Below are positions 47,001 to 58,959 of a stretch of DNA of 64,000 nucleotides, piece after piece. The position numbers were made by a program, and so were the translations under genes. The notes beneath the pieces were generated by a model, which had not been told where the DNA came from, ran no database searches, and saw only the letters and a program-made list of their open reading frames with translations. The stretch lies in contig OY992834.1 of the NCBI GenBank assembly GCA_963921425.1, positions 62,001 through 126,000 of the forward strand, in the 5' to 3' direction. The first letter of the stretch is position 1. Each line of letters starts with the position of its first letter. This DNA comes from Dryas octopetala. Its lineage: Eukaryota; Streptophyta; Magnoliopsida; Rosales; Rosaceae.

Positions 47001-50000
47001 CAGTCAATTTTTTGATCATGCTTAATGTTTAATAGCATGTTTTGAGACAATCAGGCATTTGCAGCTTTTGTCAGTGTCATTAGGAAGCATCCCTCTTTAG
47101 TTTTTAAGAATTGCAATTTTTTCTATTTAGTTAGATACTGGTGCCTTCAGATTTTCCTTTGAAGGATGCTAACCCCATGGATCAGTGATCTCATCAGGAA
47201 GGGATATGTTTGATATATTCAACTATGTTGAGGCCTGACTATCTTTGGATAGTTTTTTCATGATAAAGCAAAAGAGGGGTGTCTATCCAATTTTATCATT
47301 GGCTTTGTTTTCTTGGAGCCTTTGATGAGCCGGTTCAGTTGTCTATTTTTGTTACTTTTTATTTTGAGATTATCTTTCCTTTTTCCTTGTTTTTTCCCTC
47401 CTCTTGTTGTTATGGAGTCTCTGTAATTCAACAAAAGAAAAATAACGCCTTCATTCAATACCTGAAAAACTAAAATGTTTGCTTTTTTTTTTTTTTTTTC
47501 ATAAACAGGTAAAAGTATGTGATATTTGTGGGGATGCAGGTCGGGAGGATATGCTTGCCACGTGTAGTAGGTGCAGTGATGGTGCAGAACACATGTAAGA
47601 GTCTTTTCGTCGTGTTTTTTTTGCTATCAGGTTTTGTGGGTGATATTTTATGTTGATCTCATGCCTCTGTTAAAGATTTCTCAACATTGTTATTTCTGGA
47701 AGCAGCTATTGCATGCGAAAAATGCTTCGGAGAGTTCCCAAAGGTGAGTGGCTATGCGAGGAATGCAAGTTAGCTGAGGAAACTGACAACCAGAAGCACG
47801 GTAAAGCAGATTGAATTATATTATTTTTGTGGAAACAGATGCTAACTTGCTGTTATTTGTGAAATACACTGATCTTTTCTATGTTGGAAATCTAAAGGTT
47901 CAGATGTAGAGGGAAAAAGAATGAACAAAATATCTAATAAGAGACTGGCAGAAAATATAGAAGTAGCTCCTGCTGCGAAAAGACAGGCTGTCGAAGCTCG
48001 TGTGGGATCACCAAAGTCATCCAGCCCTAAGAGAATGGTTGCTCTATCACGTGAGTCTTCGTTCAAGAGCATAGATAAGGATAGGTTGAGGTCAACTTAT
48101 CAGACTTCTCAGTCTACTAATGATATATCTGAAGCTGCACGCTCTCCCTCAACTGGTCCACGGCTTCAAACAACCAAGGGTGAGTAGCTTTTGTGGACTG
48201 GTACAAGCTTTATCCTCCATCCCTACCCCTCTCTTTTTATTCTTGTAGGTTTCCTTGTTTCTCATTTAACATTTTTAAAGTCCTATATTGAAAAAAGAAC
48301 AACAGTTCATCATATTACTATTTGCAGGTACATTGTTGAAGTCAAATTCATTCAACACCTTAAATTATAAACCTAAAGTTAAACTTGTAGATGACGTTGT
48401 TCCTCAAAAGCATAAGGGGTCTAAAGAGCATACTTCCCTTGATATGAAGGAGAGGGCAGCCAGAATGATGGGAAAATCTGTGTCATTTAAATCTGCCAAC
48501 TCAGGGCGTACAAATGTGTCTGAATCAAAAGTTAAAATGCTTTCATCCAAATTTACCCACGTTCAAGATCTAAAAGGATTGAAACAAGCAAAAGAGCGGA
48601 GCACAATTGAAAGAAAAAATTTGTCTAAACTAGATCGCCCTCTGGTTAGCTTGGCAACAGCTAGTTCTATTGTTTCAACACCTAAGATTGACCAAGCTTC
48701 TCGTGGTGACACTAGTTTGCTTTCATCTGTGAGTAACATTCGAGAGCCAAAGGTCGTGCTATCTGATGGGAAATTAAGTACTTCATCAAAATCAATGAGT
48801 AGTCTAACTCGTAAAGGTGTTGAAACTCAAATTACTTCAGGTAAATTCTTGCCTTCTTGATAAAGGAACTGAGCTAATTCTGTATTTTGTTTTCTCCAAT
48901 CTCGTGTTTGGGCCTTATGCGCTTTTGTATATTTTGTTTGCTAGTTTGATATTTATCTATCTTGAAGTCTGGAACAAAATGGTGCTAATACTTTAAGGTA
49001 TCACCTATATGTTTGCCATTGCTTGCAGCTGGAGCTTCAACTACGAAAGGAATGTGCAGTTCTGCTTTTGAACAAAAGCCTAACCAATTTAGCTCTAAGG
49101 ATGAACCCTTATCCAGCTATGCTTGGACTGTTGAGAAACCACCCTCTGATGTTGACGGAACATTGGAAGATGTGTTACCTCGATCACGGGAAATGACAAA
49201 TCAGGCTGATAACACCAGGGAGAGTGCTGTTCGCTGTAGACCTGCTGTTACAGCTAGTCCAAAAAGTGTTTTCTGTCCAAAATGTAAAGAGGTCGGTCAT
49301 ACTGCAGAACTCTGCAAAAATGGTATTTCACAGGCTTCTGGCACTGATGCTTCTGCTCCAAGAAGTTCTAAGGAGGAGATGCTGAGAAGTAACAGGTTGA
49401 AAGATGCAATCCATGCAGCTTTGCTTAAAAAGCCTGAAATATACAGAAAGAAAAGAGTACTCGATCAATCTGATGAGTTGTCCATGTCAAATATGGACTT
49501 AAGTTCTGATGTAGCTTCTGAAGATCAATCATTTGTTTCGAATAAGTTGAATAATGTCTTGTGTGCGGAAGGATCACATGATGGACAAACAATTCCTGGG
49601 AGTTCCACTTCTGACTCTTACAAGAATACAACTTTCAATAATGTAAAGCAGTTTACTGTGCAGCCCATTGATTCTGTCTTTCCTTCCAAAGGGGCAGACT
49701 CTGCTTCTCTTGTTCCTTCTCTTGGAAACCCTACAATTAAAGACTTGCAGAGAGATGCTTCAGTTGCGATGCCTGTTCTTGTGAAGACAACAACTATTCC
49801 AGAATATGAATACATCTGGCAGTAGGACCCTCTTGCTTTCTATTAGTTATTAATCTTGTCTGCTTGATACTCTGCATCTTTTTTTCTTTTCTTTTCTTTT
49901 GGTTTTATTTATGTTTTTGCTTTCTGTATTTTGCATCTTGACAATGTCTTACTAGATAGGCTTCCCTTATTTTCTTGCAGGGGGAGCTTTGAAGTGCATA

Positions 50001-53000
50001 GAGGCGGAAATTTTCTGGATTTATGTGGTGGAATCCAAGCTCATTTATCAACTTGTGCATCACCAAAAGTTCATGAAGTGGTGAACAAATTTCCGCACAA
50101 AGTTCCTCTGAATGAAGTACCTCGCTTTAGTGTATGGCCAAGACAATTTCATCAAAGTGGTGCTAAAGAAGATAACATTGCACTTTACTTCTTTGCCAAA
50201 GATCTTGAGAGGTAGCAATATACATACATTCTTTTCATTTTATAATACTAGTAACCAGTTACACGCTATGCATGTATAAGAGAAGTGGTTGGGTTGGTTG
50301 ATCCTGGAGAAGTTGTTATGTGTGGGAAAAAAATTAGATGGTTTTTTTTTTTTTTTTTTTTACATCTGTTACCATAATCATCCCTATTTATGAAATTGAT
50401 TTACAATTTTAGCCTTTTTAGGGGTATATTTGTCATTTTCTTATTAGTTATCAAATTGGGCTCTCTTAATAATTGTATGGATATAGTTTTGTTTTTTCTT
50501 TATTGCTTATTATGCAATATTTTCCAACTGTTTCTTGCAATGCAGCTACGAAAGAAACTATAAGAGCCTGTTGGATGCTATGATCAAGAATGATTTAGCC
50601 CTCAAAGGAAATGTGGATGGTGTGGAACTTCTGATATTCCCATCGAGTCAGCTTCCTGAGAAATCACAACGTAAGGAATTGTGAAGTTTCATTATATGGT
50701 GACTAGAGGCTTGTTTGGGAGTATTTTTAGAATTGCCAAAAGTGCTTTTAGATAATCATGGTATTTGGTAGCGTTTGGCAGAGATAGGTAAAAGTGTTTT
50801 TAGAGCTTTTTGGAGAAGTTGCTTCCTTAGAAAGCGCATCTAACGCATTTATAGGAAGCACTTGGTTTTTTAATGAAAAAAATTTATGCGCTTTTAGTAA
50901 AAGCCCTTCCTACAAAAGCACTCCCAAACAGGCCCTAGGTGTTCTATCTAGTGACTATGTTTGATAGGATATTGTGTGCAAGTTGAGGTTTGCACTGATG
51001 TGAGGCTTGACGCTTAAATAATTGAGGATGATATTGTGAGCGTCTACTTGTAGCATGTATAGAAATAGGGAAAAATGTTCCCTATGATGGTATCTTCTTT
51101 TAAAATTTTGGCTGTTGTGCTTGGCTTGCTGATGCTGTTGGTCCAGTCCTCAAGTGCTTCAGCTTGACCTCTTTTTTGGTTATTGGTGCAGTGATTGCTC
51201 ATTGTTTCTAACTGTTTATGCCAATGGCATTGTTCTAACTGACCTTGACATATATCATCTGCTGAAATCCATTATCTGCTTTTGGCAGGTTGGAATATGC
51301 TATTTTTCTTATGGGGTGTGTTCAGGGCTGTTAGGGTGCACTGTTTAGATTATTCTAAGAAGATATATGCTCCCGGCTTGAGCGATATCTCATTGAGTAA
51401 AGAGGTTCCTGAGATTCCTGCTGACATGACTTTGTCTGAGAACCTACCCAAGCATATAGATGAATGCTCTGCATCCTACAGATCTGATGTAGCCTCTGCA
51501 TCCAATGTCCCTGGCCATATGGGTCCCACAGTTAGCAAAGGTACTTATCTTGAAGAGATGTGTTTGGGGTCAAAAGTGAACTTGGTGCTACAGGATAGTA
51601 GGCTTGACCCCAAATACAAAACAAACAATGCAGGCTTCTCTGAAGGAGTTAAATGCACCACTCCTACCCTGGTAATGTTTATTTTTTCAGAATGTTATGG
51701 CTTAGTAATGTGCATCAAGTTGTCCTAGTGGTTGTTGCAATTCATTGCTTGATGTTTATATTCAGTCCCTCATTGGGGTGTGAAATCATATTTTGGCTTG
51801 GCTGGCATGTCTCTACTATAGGGGTAATTGTGTGCATCTCACATACAAATAAGAGATTGGTCTCTCTAATTTCTAATATCTGAACTTGACTTTATTGATG
51901 TTATTGAATCAGATGGTAGCTGCACTTGTTCCCATCTATTATATTTCATCACTGTTCTGCACTCTCTTAAAATGTGATGGTCGACAATTTTGACCCGTAT
52001 TGCTACACTGTTTTAGATATTTTTTGATATCTTCAATTTAAGGGAAAGATTTGATGTGCTTTTCTGTGTTATACACTTTCTTGGCTTGTAAATTTTTTTT
52101 CTTTTATTTTTTCTGTATTACAAGTGAAATATGTTTATATGGTGCAATTTGACATCTAATGTTACGGTAGTGTTAAAACTTAAGGCTTTGGCATAGATGG
52201 CATTACTGATGTCACAGCAGTGGACTCCTCAGTGACGGATTGGACTAGAATGTTTACCAAAGTCCATGATATATTTTGACTCGCGCAATGACATGTCCTT
52301 TGATGTGTTTTACTCCATTAATGATATTTTAAGCTTGGCCCTTGTCTCATGGTTCAATTTAATTTCCTAGTGAAAGTTTTGTTTTATTTCTTTTGTTTCC
52401 AAAAAATTTAAATTTGATTTATGAAGGACTTGTTGGGTTACAGCCTTTGTTAATCCGTGGAGTTGAAAAGGCCCTTTTGGGATGATATATACTTTTGTTG
52501 TGTAGAAACCCCAAACCCTGAAGAGTTTTGTCTTGTTGTTCCCATTCAATTATTTATGTTTATATATTGTTGGGCTATTATTATTATTTTTTGTTTTATT
52601 TGTGGTTTCTATATATTTACTGAAGTGTCATTATCTGTATTAATGTTCTCTCATCTTGCAGCAAGAAATCTATCTTCGAGAGGGCAAACTTGCCACAGAA
52701 CTTAAATCTTCTATTCCAACAACTGGGGAAAATAGCTCTAACAAAGGTGAGAAGATGCAAATGCATTGGGTCACTTCTTTTGATAGAGAAGATGCTGATT
52801 CTTTGAAGATTCATCCTGTTGCCAATCAAGAGGTAGATGCTGCTGGGGGTGTTGGTGAGGAGACAATTCCAGATAGAAAGAACAGGGCTTGTGTCGCAGG
52901 AGGTGGTGTTGAGGAGGTGATTCTGAACAGAGTGAACATAAGAGATAAATTTAAACAAGAGAGGGAATTGAAGAGAGATGATGGATATAAAGAAACAGAA

Positions 53001-53726
53001 GCAGATTTGGTGAAAGACTTGACAACCAGAGTCAAGGCTTGTCAGTCTAATAATAGAAAACATCCAAATATAGATCTTTCAGAGACGGCAACTTCTGCCA
53101 CCAGAAGTCAAGAAATGCCATGGAATGAGGTGAATAGTATGCAGATAGATGGAGAGAATGATAGTAAGAAGCCGAAAATAGGTTCAAGCAGATTGTATGG
53201 TTGTAGCACATCAGCTACTTCAAGAGGTACAAATGCTGTGTTACATAATTCTTCAGTTGAGGAGAAGAGATGTCTCGAAGCTTGTGACGAGAAAGTTATT
53301 CCAGAGGACTTGGGAACTACTGAAAGGTACTTCTTTCCTGTGGGTTCCCAGCATGTTCAGGATTTTCAGATGGATGACAACTCGGTGCCGTGGAAAAATT
53401 TCTCAGCAGGAAATGGGGATAAGTCTCATGAGGGGTTTCCCAGTCTTGAGCTTGCTCTAGGGGGAGAAACAAAACCACAAAATAAGGGAATTCTCCCTTT
53501 CTTTGTTGGTTTAGCCGACGAGAAAGATAACCAGGATAAGCCTTTAGATAAAGTGATCGATGAGAAAGAGGATGATGTCTCTGCCTCTCTTTCCCTTTCT
53601 CTTTCATTCCCATTCCCGGACAAGGAACAACCTGTGAAACCTATTTCAAAATCAGAGCAGCTTCTGCCTGAAAGGCACCATGTGAATACTTCACTGCTTC
53701 TCTTTGGGCGCTTTCCAGACAAATAG
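44084..53726 (+). CDS. PHD-finger protein of the AIPP2/PAIPP2 family
   Basis: Coding exons: 44084-44131, 45714-46373, 46436-46738, 47509-47594, 47706-47800, 47898-48179, 48328-48840, 49029-49821, 49981-50211, 50546-50670, 51289-51671 and 52662-53726. They join in phase to give 1527 aa. The N-terminus has a Cys motif (CNVCSAPCSSCMHLNRAL). A complete C4HC3 PHD finger (CDICGDAGREDMLATC to GEWLCEEC) is at about residues 340-387. A CCHC knuckle (CPKCKEVGHTAELC) is near 744. A SPOC-like AIPP2 domain (WQGSFEVHRGGNFLDLCGGI onward) is at about 925-1060. The C-terminus holds two LxLxL motifs. Arabidopsis AIPP2/PAIPP2 link a BAH-domain reader with phosphatase CPL2 to repress transcription, including flowering genes. 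A nuclear repressor role is inferred. Confidence 0.87.
44335..44810 (+). mobile_element. probable Copia-type LTR remnant in intron
   Basis: AT-rich sequence with repeated AGTTTAGGTTTATGTTTT units, then TATA-like CCCTATATAAACTTAAGG, GTAATAGACAGTTTT and TTCAGAGATTTCTGATGTGA, then GGGTTCCTAAACCCTAGAAC. This layout matches the U3-R-U5 organisation of common plant Copia LTRs. Its ends and any target duplication were not resolved. It lies in intron 1 of the AIPP2-like gene. Confidence 0.4.
50704..50937. mobile_element. hAT-like MITE in AIPP2-like intron
   Basis: Terminal inverted repeats TAGAGGCTTGTTTGGGAGT and (reverse complement) TAGGGCCTGTTTGGGAGT bracket 234 bp with AAAGTGCTTTTAG motifs. No coding capacity. 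The target duplication is not visible. It lies in the intron between 50670 and 51289 and is related to the copy at 25678-25965. Confidence 0.65.
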
Positions 53727-53729
53727 AGT

Positions 53730-54975
53730 GAAGATGAATTCTTGCGTTATGTACATTTTCGTGCCTCAAATGCATGTAGTATTCATGTATGATGATCTTG
53801 CTCAGACGCCATAGGAGACCCCTTTTCCCTTTGTGCATATCTCATGTAGGATTACTAATAATTTTCTGTCTACTTTTTGTTATTGTTTAGCTCTTTGGTT
53901 TTTGAGTGCGTTACTATTACGGCCGTTTGTATATAAAGAGAATGTAAGCCACCATAATTTCGAAATGTCATTAGGCATTTGCAACATGTTGCTAAATCAT
54001 CAAGTTTTGAATTGTTAGCTACCATTATCTTATATCATAAGGTAGTTACTATTTATCAGGGTCCGACTGTTTACTTCTTTACAAGATTGAGAAGATCATG
54101 AGGGAATGAAGTTATATACAAATGGTTATTCTTTTTGTACTCGTGGGACTCTTTTTTGGAGACTTGCATTCTAATGTGGTGAGCATTCCAGCCCCACCGA
54201 AGACGCTCTCTCCACTTACCATTCCGTTACACGTTCTCCCATTTAATGATAAAAAAGACATACTCATGGCACACAGATAGCTATTGTTGATACTCTCAGA
54301 CACAAAACTAAAAAAAATAAGGTTCTTTAATTAGAAGTTAGAAGTTCAAAATAAGAAAAAAAGTTTAAGTTAAATTTCAGCCGGTAAAAAATTTAAGTAA
54401 AAACTCAAATTGTCATATGCTAAGCACTTGGTGGGTTTTGTTGAGTGCTCGGCGATTTGCAAGTAAAACCATGCATCTCCAAAAAAAAAAAAAAAGCATC
54501 TACAAATAAAAAAAAGCATATGTAAGCAAAAATAGATACATCAGCAAACAACTGCATTTGCATGCACCAAGCTTTTGGTTGTGTAATTTTTCCGCTCCGT
54601 GTACGTGGACACGGACATATTGAATTGAAACTTAATTTTTTATTTGACTAGGTTTCTAGTTAAAAATATTTTAAACTAGATTTATAAGTAATTTATTAAT
54701 AAAAATATAGCAATAGTCATACAACTTGAAATTCTAATAATTTCATCCTTATTTTCATTTTAAACATTTTTCTTTTAATTTGAGGAAGGGGGTTAAGAAT
54801 TTGGAATTTCTTTAACATTGTAAAAATAAATTACCATACACATTAAGATGAAAAGCAAACACCCAAAAAACCCTCCAATCGAACACCTCCACCCCACTAC
54901 CCTTACGACGACTTCCTTCTTCATTCTTTCTCTACATATCTATGTAATTAATCTATTGAGATTATAATATGTATA
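53730..54975. other. AIPP2-like 3' UTR and intergenic DNA
   Basis: The 3' UTR probably spans a few hundred bases from 53727. The rest is AT-rich, with a poly-A run at 54481-54495 and no recognisable gene. Confidence 0.45.
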
Positions 54976-55308
54976 TATTTTTTAGGGTAAATTACAATTT
55001 AGTACCTCAACTTTACCTCGGATTTCAAGTTAGTACCTCAACTTCAAAAAGTTGCATGTCAGTACCTCAACTTTCATTTTATTGCAATTATATACCTCCG
55101 TTAGCTTTTCCGTCTGTCAGACCGTTAAGCGCCTATGTGGCACAGTGACGTGGCTTTAAAAAATGCCACATAAACAAAAAAAATAATAAAAAAATAATAA
55201 ACTTTAAAAAAAAAAATTATAAAAAACAAAAAAAATTAAAAAAACCAATAATTAAATTATAAAAAAAAAAAACATTTATTTTCCATTTTCTCTCTCGATC
55301 ACTCTCAA

Positions 55309-55617
55309 ATGCCTCTTTTTTATTTCCTCTTTCTTGGATTAGGCTTAGGCTTGGCAAATCCCATAGCAAGTACCCATGAAACCTCAAATAGAAAATTGGG
55401 TACTGCTCCATGTCCATTCGATATCAATGCTCTCCGAAAACTCATCATCCAAAACTCTCTTCCATTCCCTATGCAAGATATTGTGACTGAGTGCCATTAC
55501 ATGCTGCAAGGAATACGTCTTCTTCGATCAGAGTATCTTCGTAAAACCGGATCATTTTCTTTGTCTTCAAATGTCTTAGAAGCCTGCTGGGATTCATATG
55601 AGAATCTAGTCAAGTGA
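55309..55617 (+). pseudogene. captured secreted-protein fragment (possibly SPARK domain), 102 aa ORF
   Basis: The frame starts just inside the left TIR with a hydrophobic, signal-peptide-like segment (MPLFYFLFLGLGLGLANP). A Cys-containing region follows: CPFDINALRKL, then TECHYMLQGIRLLRSEYL, then NVLEACWDSYENL. The Cys spacing and the CxxxLQGIRL pattern resemble the extracellular SPARK domain of plant receptor-like kinases and GPI-anchored proteins. That family call is tentative. The stop codon falls at the junction with the ankyrin fragment, so the frame is a truncated capture. Expression is unknown. Confidence 0.45.
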
Positions 55618-55730
55618 AGAGGCGAAGAACCTTGGGAATTCAACTGGGAAGCGAGCTCGGGCTTTCGACCCAGTAATTCTTTGGCGAAAGCAAAGTGACC
55701 CAGAAGCGAGGCTATGTGTAAGGGCGTGTC
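55611..55730 (-). pseudogene. captured ankyrin-repeat fragment
   Basis: The minus-strand translation DTPLHIASLLGHFAFAKELL, followed by RKPELASQLNSQGSSPLHL, is one ankyrin repeat plus the start of the next. It is closest in style to plant membrane ankyrin (PGG-type) proteins. It is only about 40 residues long, is embedded in the Pack-MULE, and stops matching at the junction with the plus-strand fragment. Confidence 0.7.
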
Positions 55731-55836
55731 AAAATCAACCCGAGACCCACCCCAACCCACAACCACCACTCGAGCAACCCTCCCTCCCAGCCACACAAAT
55801 CAACCCACCACCCGATACCCCAAAACCCGAGCAATC

Positions 55837-56095
55837 CGAGACCCACCCCACCAGTCACCGGAGAAAGAGAGAGGAAGAAGATGGGGGTGGTCTCGCCGAA
55901 GATGCGCGCCGGAGAAAGAGATCGGGAAGAGAGAGAAGTGAGGAGAGAGAAGAGACAGAATCAGGGGGTGGGCAACCCGAGACCCACCAGTCACCGGAGA
56001 AAGAGAGAGGAAGAAGATGCAGGTTCTCGCCGGAGATGGGCGCTGGAGAAAGAGATCGGGCAGAGAGAGAAGTGAGGAGAGAGGAGGAAGGAGAG
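55837..56095. repeat. 136-bp tandem duplication inside the Pack-MULE
   Basis: Two adjacent units share GAGACCCACC, CAGTCACCGGAGAAAGAGAG, a CTCGCCG-type block, GGAGAAAGAGATCGGG and GAGAGAGAAGTGAGGAGAGA. CCAGTCACCGG starts at 55851 and again at 55987. Confidence 0.85.
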
Positions 56096-56445
56096 AGAAT
56101 CGGGGGGAGGGGGCTGAAAAATGGAGAGAAAATGGAAAATAAATGTTTTTTTTTTTTATAATTTAATTATTGGTTTTTTTAATTTTTTTTGTTTTTTATA
56201 ATTATTATTTTTTTTAAAGTTTATTATTTTTTTATTATTTTTTTTGTTTATGTGGCATTTTTTAAAGCCACGTCACTGTGCCACATAGGCGCTTAACGGT
56301 CTGACAGACGGAAAAGCTAACGGAGGTATGTAATTGCAACAAAATGAAAGTTGATGTACTGACATGCAACTTTTTGAAGTTGAGGTACTAACTTGAAATC
56401 CGAGGTAAAGTTGAGGTACTAAATTGTAATTTACCCTATTTTTTA

Positions 56446-57005
56446 ATATCTAAAATCATAAACAATTCTCTTAAAATTGTATATGTGTTATGATTTGAAT
56501 GAATTGGTCACGTTGTCACATAATCCTACGATAATGTACAAAAATGTTCTACAAAAAATAATTGGAAGGTGTCAATAGAATATCCCTAAGTTTTATAGAG
56601 AAAAAAGATAGAGTATAGTTGGGGTGAGATAGTCCAAAGTTGTGTGGACTGCGGAGTGAAGTGGCGGAGGAACCAATGGTAGAAATTGTAATGAAACTAA
56701 TTAGCGTCGGCTATTAGTTTCCTATATTTGCCGTCCCTCGTTATTTTATTATTTTATAATCGTGTTGATAAGTAATACCAATTTATCAGCAAGGCACCAA
56801 GGCACCAAGGCACCAACGCACCAACCAGGCAACCACCAAATCCAAATTTCTTTCTTAGAGCATCGGGGGTAATTAGGGAAATAGAAATTTACTATTATCC
56901 TATTAGTAATGAGGGCTATAACTATAAGCCTATAACCATTTCATTTCCAGGTTCAGTACTGAAATAGTTTACATCGCCCTTTTTTCTGCTTCTCTCTCTA
57001 TCTCT
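56446..57005. other. intergenic DNA and 5' flank of plastid protein gene
   Basis: No gene is seen. A short octamer repeat (GCACCAAG units, about four) lies at 56790-56823. The final bases, rich in CTCTCT, form the leader of the next gene. Confidence 0.45.
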
Positions 57006-57010
57006 CTCTA

Positions 57011-58954
57011 ATGGCGATCTGTTTTGCTCCTCCATCCATCTCATTCTCTGGTATGTCTTTATTCAACCGACTATTTCACTTTTTATCTTTCTTTCGTGTT
57101 CGGTTCCTCAGAAAGCTTAGGAGAAATAATAAGAAATAATTTCTTTTCTTTTCTTTTCTTCCTTTATGACCAATTTGTTTACATGAACTAGTATTTATTG
57201 TGATATTTGATTCAAAATTATAATATTTAGTGTGATGTATTGAATTATAAGTTTCTGATGTTGTGTTTTCTTCCATAGCATTTGTATTTGCATGTTGTTT
57301 TGCCCCAGTTGAGAGTTTACAGTCTTAAACATATAAATAAATGCAATTACGTTTAATGTTAGTAGCCGGCGGATCTCAGCTGAAGGCAAGAGAGATTTGG
57401 TGGCGCAGCAGCAAGGCAGAATCAGCAAAACTGAGTACCCATAGGAAATCTACTCAATTGCGAACAAAGCGCAATCTCTCTGTTTGTGCTGAGTACAGGT
57501 ATTCCATATCAATTAACAGTTATAAATTATCAAAGCCAATGATTCATAACCAATTTCCAATTTCTCCATTCCTCTATATGCAGTGATGGTAGCAGAGGTG
57601 GAGGTGCTGATTTTCTTGCTGGTTTTCTCTTAGGAGGTGCTGTTTTTGGGACTTTGGCTTATGTTTTTGCTCCACAGGTGCGGTGATTCCATATTAAATA
57701 TTATTCTTCAGAGCTTCAGTATTCCAATGCATTTTTCCCACTTGTTTTCATCATATTCATATATGGAGTAATTTTACTTCTTCAAACTTGTGAACTTTAT
57801 GCCTATTTTCCCAAGTATACACTCTTCAGACTCAACACCTAAACATGGCATGGCATTCAATTCAACTCCTGCTTAACCAAGTTGAAGGATCTTAAGTCTT
57901 TATGCTTATGAAAAGTGGTTGATGTTTAGTTGCACTCGCGTTTTAATCCCTTCCCAATTGTGTGTCAAGGGCATTGCTAGACTTTTACAAGACAAGAGAA
58001 CCGGACTGAAACTTTCTGTTTTAATTGTATTTTCCAACATTTCAACATTGATGCTTCCTTGTAATATATCATTGATTCATTGCTAAACTGTAATCAGATT
58101 TCTTTGTGAATATTATGTTGTAATATTTTAGCCAATTGAAAAAAAAAAAAGGATATTATTTTGTAGAGGAAACCCATTATTTGACTGTTGTAGCATGTTA
58201 TTATTTATTTTCATTTTTTCTACCCTTGCATTCATTTTATGTGAATTACTATATTGATGCTGTCCAAGCAGAATTTGTTGCTCCAACTTTGTCTCATGGT
58301 GTGGTCAGTCGGTCAGTCATATTGGCCTTTCTTTTTTTCTATTTTCTTTTTTCTGTCATTTAAGTTTAGACTTTAGATCCTCATGCTCACATTGAATTGA
58401 TAATGCCCCCTGCCTTTATGGATGAAAGGATTGGTCCAAAGACTAGCACTCTTGTTCTCCTTATTCTCAAATTACTAACATCTGTATGCAGTCCTCTTTA
58501 TGTGGTCTTGATACCTGTTGAGTGTTGACTGCATGTCTTCTCACAGTGACGCTTAAAGGTATAGGATGCCTATGCATCATCTTTTATTTCATTAAAATGT
58601 TGATCCTTGTTTGCACTTGTCTTATGCAGATTAGAAGATCAATCCTTAATGAAGATGAATATGGATTTCGGAAGGCCAGGAGACCAATATATTACGATGA
58701 AGGTTTGGAGGTAACCACATCTTCATGACTGGGCATCCAAGTGGGAATTTTCAATTTTTTTTAAATGAAAAATAAATTTAGCTGACTGTTGCTTTTAACT
58801 TTTTCCTGGGAAGCAGAAGACCAGGCAGACCTTGAATGCAAAAATAAGCCAACTCAATTCCGCTATTGACAATGTCTCTTCACGTTTGAGAGGTGGGAAC
58901 AATGTACCCGTGGTGCCAGTTAAAAGTGATCCTGAGGTAGAAGCTACCATGTGA
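57011..58954 (+). CDS. small plastid membrane protein (At5g16660/At3g02900-like)
   Basis: Five exons, 57011-57050, 57363-57498, 57584-57677, 58630-58710 and 58817-58954, join in phase to give 162 aa. The N-terminal 55 residues are Ser/Arg/Lys-rich and nearly free of acidic residues, like a chloroplast transit peptide. A Gly-rich hydrophobic segment (DFLAGFLLGGAVFGTLAYVF) forms one membrane span, reminiscent of YtxH-type proteins. A basic stretch (RRSILNEDEYGFRKARRPIY) and a short amphipathic C-terminal helix (LNAKISQLNSAIDNVSSRL) follow. The match to the Arabidopsis genes usually labelled low-density receptor-like protein is from memory and supported by synteny. Function is unknown; envelope or thylakoid location is inferred. 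Confidence 0.72.
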
Positions 58955-58959
58955 GATTG

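Larger units (their letters stand above)
54985..56436. mobile_element. Pack-MULE (1452 bp) carrying two host gene fragments
   Basis: Terminal inverted repeats of about 313 bp begin GGGTAAATTACAATTTAGTA. Perfect 9-bp target duplications TATTTTTTA lie at 54976-54984 and 56437-56445. No transposase is present. The interior is GC-richer and carries a plus-strand secreted-protein fragment (55309-55617), a minus-strand ankyrin-repeat fragment (55611-55730) and a 136-bp tandem duplication (about 55837-56095). Unrelated gene pieces between Mutator-type TIRs define a Pack-MULE. Confidence 0.9.

Noticed and set aside
55881-56075. Arg/Glu-rich ORFs in the Pack-MULE
   Set aside because: Low-complexity translation of the 136-bp tandem duplication; no domain.
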